A program made the translations under genes and the position numbers. From positions 1 through 14,521 of the forward strand of contig CALBKQ010000073.1 in assembly GCA_937895645.1 (NCBI GenBank): a DNA stretch of 14,521 bases, read 5' to 3'. The notes beneath the pieces were generated by a model. It saw only the letters and a list, made by a program, of their open reading frames with translations. It searched no databases and was not told the origin of the DNA. Of the stretch, positions 7,221 through 13,088 are shown piece by piece. The first letter of the stretch is position 1, and each line of letters opens with the position of its first letter. This DNA comes from an uncultured Clostridia bacterium. GTDB lineage: Bacteria > Bacillota > Clostridia > Oscillospirales > Acutalibacteraceae.

Positions 7221-7282
7221 ATTTGTTAAAAAGTAAGGGGATTATACAAAACTGACTATTTGTTGAAAACTTAAAATAATTG

Positions 7283-7311
7283 TTGACAATGTTGAAAAGT
7301 TGATATATAAT
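7283..7311 (+). promoter_or_regulatory. perfect-consensus sigma-A-type promoter
   Basis: TTGACA (7283-7288), a 17-nt spacer and TATAAT (7306-7311) match the housekeeping consensus at all 12 positions. Transcription would start near 7318. No strongly coding gene lies directly downstream: first a 15-codon ORF (7384-7431), then the doubtful ORF at 7486, then the recombinase start 564 nt away. Confidence 0.8.
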
Positions 7312-7313
7312 TA

Positions 7314-7333
7314 TACAAAATAAATATTTTGTA
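7314..7333. promoter_or_regulatory. operator-like palindrome at the predicted start site
   Basis: A perfect inverted repeat TACAAAATA-AA-TATTTTGTA covers the expected +1 of the consensus promoter. Its position is typical of a repressor operator. No repressor gene is adjacent. Confidence 0.55.
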
Positions 7334-7485
7334 TCAAATAGGGGAAGAAAAATTATACAAAATACGGGAAATATGAGTGTTAAATGACAATATGCTGTAT
7401 TCTAGCTAAATTTACACTGTTTTCAGTATGAAACATTTATAAGATACATATTTACCATTAGAAATTTCATATTTAGATTTATTTG

Positions 7486-7740
7486 ATGAATATTTTAATT
7501 ACGTTATTTATTTTATATACAATTTTATTATTTTGTAAAATAAAATCTAATTACTTTTTTCAAAATGAACTCTGTATTGTTTCAAAATTTTCTATTGGAT
7601 TTTATTTTTATAAAATTTGCAAAAATCCTTTTATTTTCGTAGATTTTAATGTATCATTTATATTAGATTATAAAAATATACATTCAGTCGAATATAATTA
7701 TTTAATCCGTCTAAAAACAAAATATAGCATTTTCGGTTAA
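7486..7740 (+). CDS. doubtful small membrane protein, possibly PH-domain-like
   Basis: An 84-codon ORF from the ATG at 7486 (a TTG one codon earlier is also in frame). No ribosome binding site is visible and the composition is extremely AT-rich, so it could be a chance ORF. In its favour, residues 1-17 form a plausible membrane segment (NILITLFILYTILLFC). The C-terminal part, with SFILDYKNIHSVEYNYLIR, has the alternating strand pattern and basic turn seen in small bacterial PH (YdjO/PH_2-like) membrane proteins. It lies downstream of the strong 7283 promoter. No function is assigned. Confidence 0.35.
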   Translation: MNILITLFILYTILLFCKIKSNYFFQNELCIVSKFSIGFYFYKICKNPFIFVDFNVSFILDYKNIHSVEYNYLIRLKTKYSIFG

Positions 7741-7856
7741 TTAGTTTACAAGCATACAATGTTATTAAATTGCTGATTCTGTGGTTGTTTACCTAACGGA
7801 TTTAGTTTAATAATACATTTAATTATAATAAGTTATAATATAAAAATATATGGTTT

Positions 7857-7871
7857 GTGAAACAGTTTCAC
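7857..7871. promoter_or_regulatory. 15-bp palindrome just upstream of recombinase ribosome binding site
   Basis: GTGAAAC-A-GTTTCAC is a perfect palindrome ending one base before GGGTG, the recombinase ribosome binding site (7872-7876). A TATAAT lies at 7834-7839, without a good -35. It could be an operator, or a hairpin masking initiation. Confidence 0.4.
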
Positions 7872-7881
7872 GGGTGATGTT

Positions 7882-8859
7882 ATGAAAAAAATTAATTACA
7901 TAGGTTTGCCACCAATAATCAGGGATTTTTTAGTATATCTTGACGTAATCAAGAATAAATCTACACTAACTATTGATGAATACGCATCAGATTTACGACT
8001 TTTCTTCAAATTTCTTAAGTATTATCGTGGACTTGTCCCCTCTTCTATTGAGTTTGAAGAAATCGATATACTCAATATTGATGAAGAGTTTGTAAGAAGC
8101 GTAACACTAAATGATGCCTATGCTTTTTTATCTTATTGTAAAAATGAAAGAGATAATCAAGAAGCAGCTCGTGCAAGAAAAGTATCTTGTCTTCGTACAT
8201 TCTTCAAATATCTTGAAAAGCAAAAACAGATTATTTCTGATAACCCAATGGAAGTGTTAGACTCCCCTCGTCTTAAGAAATCACTCCCCAAATACCTTAC
8301 ATTAGAGGAAAGTATAAAACTGCTCAAATCTGTTGATGGAAAGTATAAAGAACGAGATTATTGTATTCTTGTATTTTTCCTGAATTGTGGATTACGTTTA
8401 TCTGAACTTGTCAGTCTTAATTATAATGATATTCGTGATGACCACACATTAAGAGTTACCGGTAAAGGTAATAAAGAGCGTACAATTTACTTAAACGACG
8501 CTTGTCTTGACGCGTATGCTCATTATATGGCAGTCCGTCCAGTTGACGGTGTTGCTACAGTTGATAGAAACGCATTGTTTTTAAGTAGCAGAAACAAGCG
8601 TATAAGCCCTAAAACAGTTCAACATATTGTTTATTCTTATCTTGAAAAATGTGGTCTTGAGGGCTATTCTGTCCACAAATTACGCCACACAGCAGCAACA
8701 CTTATGTATCAACACGGTAATGTTGATGTGTTAGTGCTTAAAGATATTTTAGGGCACGAAAATCTTGGCACTACAGAGATTTATACACACATTATTGATG
8801 AACAACTCAAAAAAGCATCGGAATCAAATCCATTGGCTAATATTAAAAGTGATAATTAA
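7882..8859 (+). CDS. XerC/XerD-type tyrosine recombinase
   Basis: A 325-residue tyrosine recombinase; Xer enzymes resolve chromosome dimers at dif during division. The ATG at 7882 follows GGGTG. The N-terminal SAM-like core-binding domain spans about 10-115 (FLVYLDVIKNKSTLTIDEYASDLRLFFKFL). The catalytic domain holds the full set: R172 in NCGLRLSELVSL, K195 in TGKGNKER, H265 and R268 in HKLRHTAA, H292 in LGHENL and the nucleophile Y301 in EIYTHI. The N-terminal domain is slightly longer than in E. coli XerD (298 residues). No excisionase, phage genes or att repeats flank it. Its neighbour is a convergent spoIIM-like gene, as spoIIM and xerD are near neighbours in Bacillus, which favours a housekeeping XerD role over an element integrase. 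XerC versus XerD cannot be decided by eye. Confidence 0.9.
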   Translation: MKKINYIGLPPIIRDFLVYLDVIKNKSTLTIDEYASDLRLFFKFLKYYRGLVPSSIEFEEIDILNIDEEFVRSVTLNDAYAFLSYCKNERDNQEAARARKVSCLRTFFKYLEKQKQIISDNPMEVLDSPRLKKSLPKYLTLEESIKLLKSVDGKYKERDYCILVFFLNCGLRLSELVSLNYNDIRDDHTLRVTGKGNKERTIYLNDACLDAYAHYMAVRPVDGVATVDRNALFLSSRNKRISPKTVQHIVYSYLEKCGLEGYSVHKLRHTAATLMYQHGNVDVLVLKDILGHENLGTTEIYTHIIDEQLKKASESNPLANIKSDN

Positions 8860-8862
8860 AAG

Positions 8863-8896
8863 AAGAACCAAGTCCGAAAATGGATTTGGTTCTTTT
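8863..8896. terminator. bidirectional terminator, recombinase / spoIIM-like
   Basis: A 13-bp stem with one G-T pair (8863-8875 with 8882-8894) and a 6-nt loop. T follows on the + strand, and the AATTAAAAG upstream gives a T-rich tail on the - strand. It lies between convergent genes, so it can stop transcription from both. Confidence 0.88.
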
Positions 8897-8898
8897 AT

Positions 8899-9558
8899 TT
8901 ATACGATATTTAATTTTGGTCCAATAAATGAAATTAAAAATGCTGTAACAGCAATACATGATATTATTATAGTGAATAAAAGAATATATCTCAATAAAAA
9001 TAATCTTATAGATATATTGTCAGTTGTACTTCTGCTATTCAGGCAATTATAGATATATTGGCTCATATATACATTTTCATTTGATGCAAAAATTAAAGCT
9101 GTTGTTGTTATTGCAAAGCATGGATATAACAATAATAAACAGAATAATACTCCTTTAAGTTCAAATTCGTTATATAAATATCCACCTAAATAACCTATAT
9201 ATAAACATTTAATAGTTGGTGGAATAAATGATATTACAGAGCCAATAAAACTTGTTCCTATAAAAAAACTGATTAAAAAAAACATTAAATCTAGTTTAAG
9301 TAAATATATAAAAATTGAGTTAAAAGAACCACTATTAAGTATCGTGAAGTTTTCTGTAATAGTCTGCACTAACTGACTGTTATCTGTTATTCTGTAACAT
9401 ATTGCACCGACAAGTATTCCAAAAATTGAGATAAGCAATAATAGCAATTTATACTTTTCACTATATAACTTATTGTATTTTTTATTTTTTCTATCTATAT
9501 TAATATTTGGTTTAGTCTTAAAAACTTTTCGTTTTCTTAAATTTATTACTTTTGTCAT
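8899..9558 (-). CDS. spoIIM: SpoIIM-like sporulation membrane protein
   Basis: A 219-residue integral membrane protein, close to the 214 residues of B. subtilis SpoIIM. SpoIIM, with SpoIID and SpoIIP, forms the peptidoglycan-degrading machine that drives forespore engulfment. A basic cytoplasmic N-terminus (about 1-36) is followed by about five hydrophobic segments (37-56, 82-107, 114-130, 133-158, 186-212). The glycine-rich GTSFIGSVISFIPPTIKCLYIGYLGGYLY region (101-129) has the typical family look. The ATG at 9558 follows AAAGGA. It is 17 nt downstream of the TIGR04086-like gene in the same direction. Sequence recognition is moderate, but location beside a Xer recombinase supports it. Confidence 0.7.
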   Translation of the reverse strand: MTKVINLRKRKVFKTKPNINIDRKNKKYNKLYSEKYKLLLLLISIFGILVGAICYRITDNSQLVQTITENFTILNSGSFNSIFIYLLKLDLMFFLISFFIGTSFIGSVISFIPPTIKCLYIGYLGGYLYNEFELKGVLFCLLLLYPCFAITTTALIFASNENVYMSQYIYNCLNSRSTTDNISIRLFLLRYILLFTIIISCIAVTAFLISFIGPKLNIV

Positions 9559-9575
9559 AATTAAATCCTTTATAA

Positions 9576-9989
9576 TTATTTTCTACGCTTTGTATTTGCG
9601 CTGATTATTCCACCTATAGCAGAAAATATTGCAATCCCAACATATAATATTGCTGTTTCAGGGATTAGTCTGCCATAAGAAAAAATCAACATTATTACTG
9701 CAATTAAAAAAATTAGTGGAAGTGATGCAACAACACCAGAAACAAGTCCTTTGAATCCACATTTTTTTGATGAAATAAACCCCGTAATTAATGCACCAAT
9801 AGTAACGGAGCCAATAAAATATATTGTAATTGAATTTGTCAGCACTGGTGATTTCGTTAATATTAATGAGGCAATTAAAGTAAATATAATTATCGATATA
9901 AACCCTATTCCACTTGCTAGTAAAATTCCTAGAATATTTTTAGTAGATACTGGCAGCTCTTTTTTTCTTTTAGCAATTTTTTTACGCAT
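9576..9989 (-). CDS. TIGR04086-like four-helix membrane protein
   Basis: A 137-residue membrane protein with a basic start (MRKKIAKRKK) and four hydrophobic helices at about 19-44, 52-73, 79-104 and 112-132, ending in KRRK. Size, topology and position beside yajC fit the Firmicutes TIGR04086 family, whose function is unknown. I chose the ATG at 9989 over the upstream TTG at 10010 because GAGGGA (complement of 9998-10003) lies 8 nt before it. That ribosome binding site sits in the 3' arm of the hairpin after yajC, so expression may depend on hairpin opening or readthrough. The spoIIM-like gene follows after 17 nt. Confidence 0.72.
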   Translation of the reverse strand: MRKKIAKRKKELPVSTKNILGILLASGIGFISIIIFTLIASLILTKSPVLTNSITIYFIGSVTIGALITGFISSKKCGFKGLVSGVVASLPLIFLIAVIMLIFSYGRLIPETAILYVGIAIFSAIGGIISANTKRRK

Positions 9990-9991
9990 AG

Positions 9992-10028
9992 AAAAATCCC
10001 TCACATTCAATAAAGAATATGAGGGATT
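9992..10028 (-). terminator. hairpin after yajC that contains the next gene's ribosome binding site
   Basis: On the minus strand, AATCCCTCA (complement of 10020-10028) pairs with TGAGGGATT (complement of 9995-10003). A further T-G pair and four pairs (ATTC/GAAT) close a 6-nt loop. A T tract follows. The shape is that of an intrinsic terminator, 19 nt after the yajC stop, but the 3' arm is also the GAGGGA site of the TIGR04086-like gene. Confidence 0.8.
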
Positions 10029-10047
10029 ATAAATATTTATGATTTAA

Positions 10048-10467
10048 TTATTCTTCGTCTTTATTCTTTTTAGATTTCTTTTCTTTCTTTTCCTGCATAG
10101 CAGCTTTTGCAGCTTCACGCTCTGCCTGAATCTTTTCATTAGCAGTGTGATTTGTCTGTATAGCATATTTCTTAAACTTAATCTTTACTCTGTCTGAACC
10201 TGTTTCAATAACGATAGTATCGTCTTTTACTGCAACTACTCTGCCACAGATACCACCGATTGTTGTGATTTCATCACCAATCTGTGTATTTTCACGAAGT
10301 TCCTGTTCCATTTTTTGCTGTTTTTTCTGTGGTCTGATTGTGAAGAAATACATTGCAGCAAAGAGAACTGCCATCATAATAATCATTGAGAAAGAACCAC
10401 TCTGCTGTGCGCCTTCAGCACTGGCACCAGCGCCACCCATCATAGCAAATGTTAAAAAGTTTGTCAT
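10048..10467 (-). CDS. yajC: preprotein translocase accessory subunit YajC
   Basis: YajC is a single-pass membrane protein associated with SecDF in protein export. The product has 139 residues. A short Gly/Ala-rich start leads to one transmembrane helix (about 27-43, MIIMMAVLFAAMYFFT), then the hallmark IRPQKKQQKM (44-53) and the small beta domain IGDEITTIGGICGRVVAVKDDTIVIETG (63-90). The C-terminus is a long charged tail of Lys, Glu and Ala, longer than in the E. coli protein (110 residues). GGAGG precedes the ATG with good spacing. secD/secF do not follow here. It has its own promoter and is separated by 98 nt from tgt. Confidence 0.95.
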   Translation of the reverse strand: MTNFLTFAMMGGAGASAEGAQQSGSFSMIIMMAVLFAAMYFFTIRPQKKQQKMEQELRENTQIGDEITTIGGICGRVVAVKDDTIVIETGSDRVKIKFKKYAIQTNHTANEKIQAEREAAKAAMQEKKEKKSKKNKDEE

Positions 10468-10509
10468 TTCAATTTTCCTCCAAATAATGAATTAAATGTC
10501 AACTCGCAT

Positions 10510-10538
10510 ATTATACATAATATTTGTATATTTTGCAA
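10510..10538 (-). promoter_or_regulatory. promoter of yajC
   Basis: Read on the minus strand, TTGCAA (complement of 10533-10538), a 17-nt spacer and TATAAT (complement of 10510-10515). Transcription would start near 10503, giving a leader of about 35 nt with GGAGG. It fills the 98-nt gap between tgt and yajC, so yajC need not depend on the queA promoter. Confidence 0.75.
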
Positions 10539-10565
10539 GTCATTTTCTAAAATTTACAAATTACA

Positions 10566-11696
10566 TTAAATTCGTGTATCTAATCTATCAATATATTTAT
10601 TATATAACTCTTCAAATGTATCATTATCAAGTGATTCGCGAATTTTTGTCATTAAGTTATTATAGAAATATAGATTGTGCATAACGCAAAGTCTCATTGC
10701 TAACATTTCTTGAGCTTTGAATAAATGTCTTATATATGCTCTTGAATGTCTTTGACAAGTTGGGCAGTTACAAGTCGGGTCAATTGGTAAATCATCTTTT
10801 TCATACTTTTTATTATTGATATTAATGATACCTGCATCAGTAAATAAGTGGCCGTGACGAGCGTTTCTACTTGGCATAACGCAATCAAACAGGTCGACTC
10901 CCCTTCTAACAGCCTCCAAAATATTACCCGGTGTACCAACACCCATAAGGTATCTGATTTTATCAGCAGGCATATGCGGTTCAACTGCAGAAATTATACG
11001 GTACATATCTTCCTTTGGTTCACCAACTGCAAGACCGCCGATTGCATATCCATCAAGGTCAAGTTTTGCAATTTCTTTCATGTGTTCAACACGTAAATCA
11101 TCATAAGTACAACCTTGATTTATGCCGAACAGTAACTGATTTTTATTGATTGTGTCAGGTAATGAGTTAAGTCTTTCCATTTCTGCTTTACAGCGAATAA
11201 GCCATCTTGTTGTTCTTTCGCAAGACTGTTTTGAATACTCATATTTTGCAGGATTTTCAACACATTCATCAAATGCCATTGCTATTGTTGAGCCAAGATT
11301 TGATTGAATTTGCATACTTTCTTCAGGACCCATAAAGATTTTATGACCATCAATGTGTGAAGAAAAATACACGCCTTCTTCTTTAATTTTGCGAAGTGAA
11401 GCAAGTGAAAACACCTGAAAACCACCACTATCAGTAAGTATGGGGCCGCTCCAACCTGTAAACTTGTGAAGTCCACCCATTTCTTTAACGAGTGTATCAG
11501 TTGGTCTCAAATGCAAATGATACGTATTGCAAAGTTGTACTTGACAGTTAATATCTTTTAAGTCATAAGCAGAAACACCACCTTTAATTGCACCTTGTGT
11601 TGCAACATTCATAAATGCAGGTGTTTGAACGGTGCCGTGAACTGTTTGAAACTCGCCACGTCTAGCATTTCCACATTTTTTAATAAGTTTGTACAT
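10566..11696 (-). CDS. tgt: tRNA-guanine transglycosylase
   Basis: Tgt swaps guanine-34 of GUN-anticodon tRNAs (Asp, Asn, His, Tyr) for preQ1, the committing step of queuosine insertion. The 376-residue TIM-barrel is complete. D89 in ILTDSGGFQVFSL is the base-recognition/acid residue, D143 lies in AFDECV, and the nucleophile is D271 in VDLFDCVMPSRNARHGH. The zinc site is C309, C311, C314 and H340. These positions run parallel to the Zymomonas enzyme, nine residues lower. The ATG at 11696 follows AAGGAG. It sits 9 nt downstream of queA, so the two consecutive pathway steps are co-transcribed. Confidence 0.98.
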   Translation of the reverse strand: MYKLIKKCGNARRGEFQTVHGTVQTPAFMNVATQGAIKGGVSAYDLKDINCQVQLCNTYHLHLRPTDTLVKEMGGLHKFTGWSGPILTDSGGFQVFSLASLRKIKEEGVYFSSHIDGHKIFMGPEESMQIQSNLGSTIAMAFDECVENPAKYEYSKQSCERTTRWLIRCKAEMERLNSLPDTINKNQLLFGINQGCTYDDLRVEHMKEIAKLDLDGYAIGGLAVGEPKEDMYRIISAVEPHMPADKIRYLMGVGTPGNILEAVRRGVDLFDCVMPSRNARHGHLFTDAGIININNKKYEKDDLPIDPTCNCPTCQRHSRAYIRHLFKAQEMLAMRLCVMHNLYFYNNLMTKIRESLDNDTFEELYNKYIDRLDTRI

Positions 11697-11705
11697 AATT
11701 TCTCC

Positions 11706-12734
11706 TTAATAAATAAACATGCAATCACCAAAACTAAAAAATCTATATTTCTCTTGGACTGCAGTTTTGTATGCATTCAAAATCTTTTCTCTATCATATA
11801 ATGCAGATACAAGCATAATTAGTGTGCTTTCAGGTAAATGAAAATTTGTAAGTAATGCATCAATGCACTTAAATTTATATCCTGGATAAATAAATATATT
11901 TGTCCAGTCGTCAAATTCTTTCATTTCACCCTGACTTTCCATTACACTTTCAAGTGTTCTGCAACAAGTAGTACCAACACCAATAACTCTTCCACCATTC
12001 TTCTTTGTTTCATTGATTAAATCAGCGGTTTCTTTTGGAATTTGATAATGTTCAGAATGCATTTCATGGTCTTCAATATTTTCTGCTTTTACAGGACGGA
12101 AAGTTCCAATTCCGACGTGAAGCGTAACATAACCAATTTTTACACCTTTTTCTTGGATTTTTTGCATTATTTCATCTGTAAAATGAAGTCCTGCAGTTGG
12201 TGCTGCTGCAGAGCCAAGTTCTTTTGAATAAACCGTCTGATAACGTTCTTTATCTTCAAGTTTTTCAGTAATATAGTGCGGTAATGGCATTTCGCCAACT
12301 TTATCAAGTACCTCATAAATATTTGAAGCATCATAACTGAACTTAGCAATTCTGTTACCATTATCAAGAACTTCTTCAATTTTACAGGTTAGAATACCGC
12401 TACCAAACGAAAACTCAGTATCAACTTTTGCTCTCTTACCTGGCCCAGTAATAGTTTCCCAACGGTCATTTCCAAGGTTATTGAGAAGTAAAAATTCCAC
12501 TACTGCACCTGTATCTTTTTTGACGCCATACATTCTAGCAGGAAGTACTCGTGTATTGTTGAGAATAAGGCAATCACCGGCTTCAAGATAATCAACAAAA
12601 TCGTAAAAATGTTTATGCTCAATAGTGTTGTTATTTCTTGACAAAACCATCATTTTTGAGTGGTCTCTTGGCTCGATTGGTGTCTGGGCAATCAATTCTT
12701 TGGGCAAATCGTAGTAAAATTGTGATTTTTTCAT
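11706..12734 (-). CDS. queA: S-adenosylmethionine:tRNA ribosyltransferase-isomerase
   Basis: QueA transfers and isomerises the ribosyl moiety of SAM onto preQ1-modified tRNA to give epoxyqueuosine. The start is set at the ATG at 12734 (MKKSQFYYDLPKELIAQTP), which has CGGAGA upstream. An in-frame upstream extension to 12782 would run through the promoter region and has no family similarity. The 342-residue product has the family blocks: IAQTPIEPRDHSKMMVL (15-31), LILNNTRVLPAR (56-67), the signature GSAAAPTAGLHFT (174-186), GIGTFRPV, RVIGVGTTCCRTLES (249-263), NFHLPESTLIMLVSA (297-311) and YRFFSFGDCMFI at the C-terminus. tgt follows after 9 nt. It is divergent from the lysine riboswitch-asd unit. 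Confidence 0.98.
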   Translation of the reverse strand: MKKSQFYYDLPKELIAQTPIEPRDHSKMMVLSRNNNTIEHKHFYDFVDYLEAGDCLILNNTRVLPARMYGVKKDTGAVVEFLLLNNLGNDRWETITGPGKRAKVDTEFSFGSGILTCKIEEVLDNGNRIAKFSYDASNIYEVLDKVGEMPLPHYITEKLEDKERYQTVYSKELGSAAAPTAGLHFTDEIMQKIQEKGVKIGYVTLHVGIGTFRPVKAENIEDHEMHSEHYQIPKETADLINETKKNGGRVIGVGTTCCRTLESVMESQGEMKEFDDWTNIFIYPGYKFKCIDALLTNFHLPESTLIMLVSALYDREKILNAYKTAVQEKYRFFSFGDCMFIY

Positions 12735-12773
12735 AGTGTTTCTCCGTAAAAATATACAAAATCGTAAAAATAT

Positions 12774-12802
12774 TTGACACAAGCCCTCTATAATGGTATT
12801 AT
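12774..12802 (+). promoter_or_regulatory. promoter of the lysine riboswitch-asd-dapA unit
   Basis: TTGACA (12774-12779), 17 nt and TATTAT (12797-12802). Transcription would start near 12808, right at the 5' strand of riboswitch helix P1. TATAAT at 12789 is too close to this -35 to be its partner. Confidence 0.75.
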
Positions 12803-12826
12803 ATTAGAGCGATTGAGGCGCAACAA
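12798..12826 (-). promoter_or_regulatory. candidate queA-tgt promoter
   Basis: On the minus strand, TTGTTG (complement of 12821-12826), 17 nt and TATAAT (complement of 12798-12803). The start would be near 12791, with a 57-nt leader to queA. The -10 hexamer overlaps that of the divergent asd promoter, so the two would exclude each other's polymerase. The -35 is weak. Confidence 0.5.
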
Positions 12827-12980
12827 AAATCAGTACCATTTTTGAAACTCCCAAGAGTTTTTGATAAAATGTGAAAGGGTTTGTTGCCGAAGAAAAAACA
12901 GGGCTTGGGATTTGATTTTTCTGGTTGTATTATTAACAGTAATGCAACTGTCATCAATTATTGATGGAGTGCTTTCGTAT
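12806..12980 (+). promoter_or_regulatory. lysine riboswitch aptamer (L-box)
   Basis: The five-helix lysine aptamer can be traced. P1 is AGAGC (12806-12810) with GCTTT (12971-12975). P2 is GCAAC (12820-12824) with GTTGC (12883-12887), including the loop-E-like AGTA (12832)/GAA (12873), extended by CATTTT/AAAATG and AAACTC/GAGTTT. P3 is AGAAAAA (12891-12897) with TTTTTCT (12916-12922). P4 is 12924-12932 with 12940-12948. P5 is CATCAA (12952-12957) with TTGATG (12961-12966). The L2-L3 kissing pair is exact: CCCAAG (12850-12855) with CTTGGG (12904-12909). Core sequences GAGGCGC, TGAAAGGG, TTGCCGAAG and GGAGTGC are conserved. High lysine should favour termination, lowering asd and dapA. Confidence 0.95.
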
Positions 12981-13014
12981 TATGACATAAGTCCGTAATA
13001 CTATGTATTTTATT

Positions 13015-13047
13015 CAGTAATGGTGGCATAATCATTACTGATTTTTT
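13015..13047 (+). terminator. expression-platform terminator of the lysine riboswitch
   Basis: CAGTAATG (13015-13022) pairs perfectly with CATTACTG (13033-13040) and a T run follows (13042-13047), about 40 nt before asd. CAGTAATG also occurs inside P4 of the aptamer (12937-12944). A weak hairpin (12977-12983 with 12995-13001) between aptamer and terminator may take part in switching. Confidence 0.88.
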
Positions 13048-13053
13048 ATAACG

Positions 13054-13070
13054 AATGATATAATATCATT
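13054..13070 (+). promoter_or_regulatory. small inverted repeat before asd
   Basis: AATGATA (13054-13060) and TATCATT (13064-13070) form a 7-bp AT-only stem with a 3-nt loop, directly upstream of the asd GGAGGT. It is weak and of uncertain role. Confidence 0.3.
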
Positions 13071-13088
13071 ATTTGGAGGTAATTTCAA

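Larger units (their letters stand above)
7241..7362 (+). repeat. three direct copies of ATTATACAAAA
   Basis: Identical 11-bp copies at 7241-7251, 7310-7320 and 7352-7362. The middle copy contributes the left half of the palindrome at 7314-7333. Chance matches are expected in AT-rich DNA, but three perfect copies around one consensus promoter suggest operator half-sites. There is no CRISPR-like spacing. Confidence 0.55.
7221..7881. other. AT-rich gene-poor stretch between HD and recombinase genes
   Basis: About 660 bp, far richer in A+T than the flanking genes. It holds the promoter/palindrome/repeat cluster (7241-7362), a 4-codon ORF (7373-7387) whose stop overlaps the start of a 15-codon ORF (7384-7431), the uncertain ORF 7486-7740 and a 15-bp palindrome before the recombinase. 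I see no tRNA, CRISPR or insertion-sequence ends. It may encode a small RNA or be a remnant of a decayed insertion. Confidence 0.6.

Noticed and set aside
7241..7362. Short repeats as a possible CRISPR array
   Set aside because: Three 11-bp copies with unequal spacing (58 and 31 bp), overlapping a promoter. No 24-40 bp repeats, regular spacers or cas genes.
7820..7881. A dif site for the Xer recombinase
   Set aside because: The AT-rich sequence here resembles dif only in base composition. I could not align it to the Firmicutes dif consensus with both arms.
7221..8900. An integrative element built around the tyrosine recombinase
   Set aside because: No excisionase, relaxase, phage genes or flanking direct repeats are visible, and the recombinase fits a housekeeping Xer beside spoIIM.
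8765..9052. Plus-strand frame across the recombinase 3' end and spoIIM-like gene
   Set aside because: It runs in another frame through two recognised genes and the bidirectional terminator.
12735..12782. Longer queA start at 12782
   Set aside because: The extension has no family similarity and runs through the promoter region. The ATG at 12734 has a good ribosome binding site and matches the family N-terminus.
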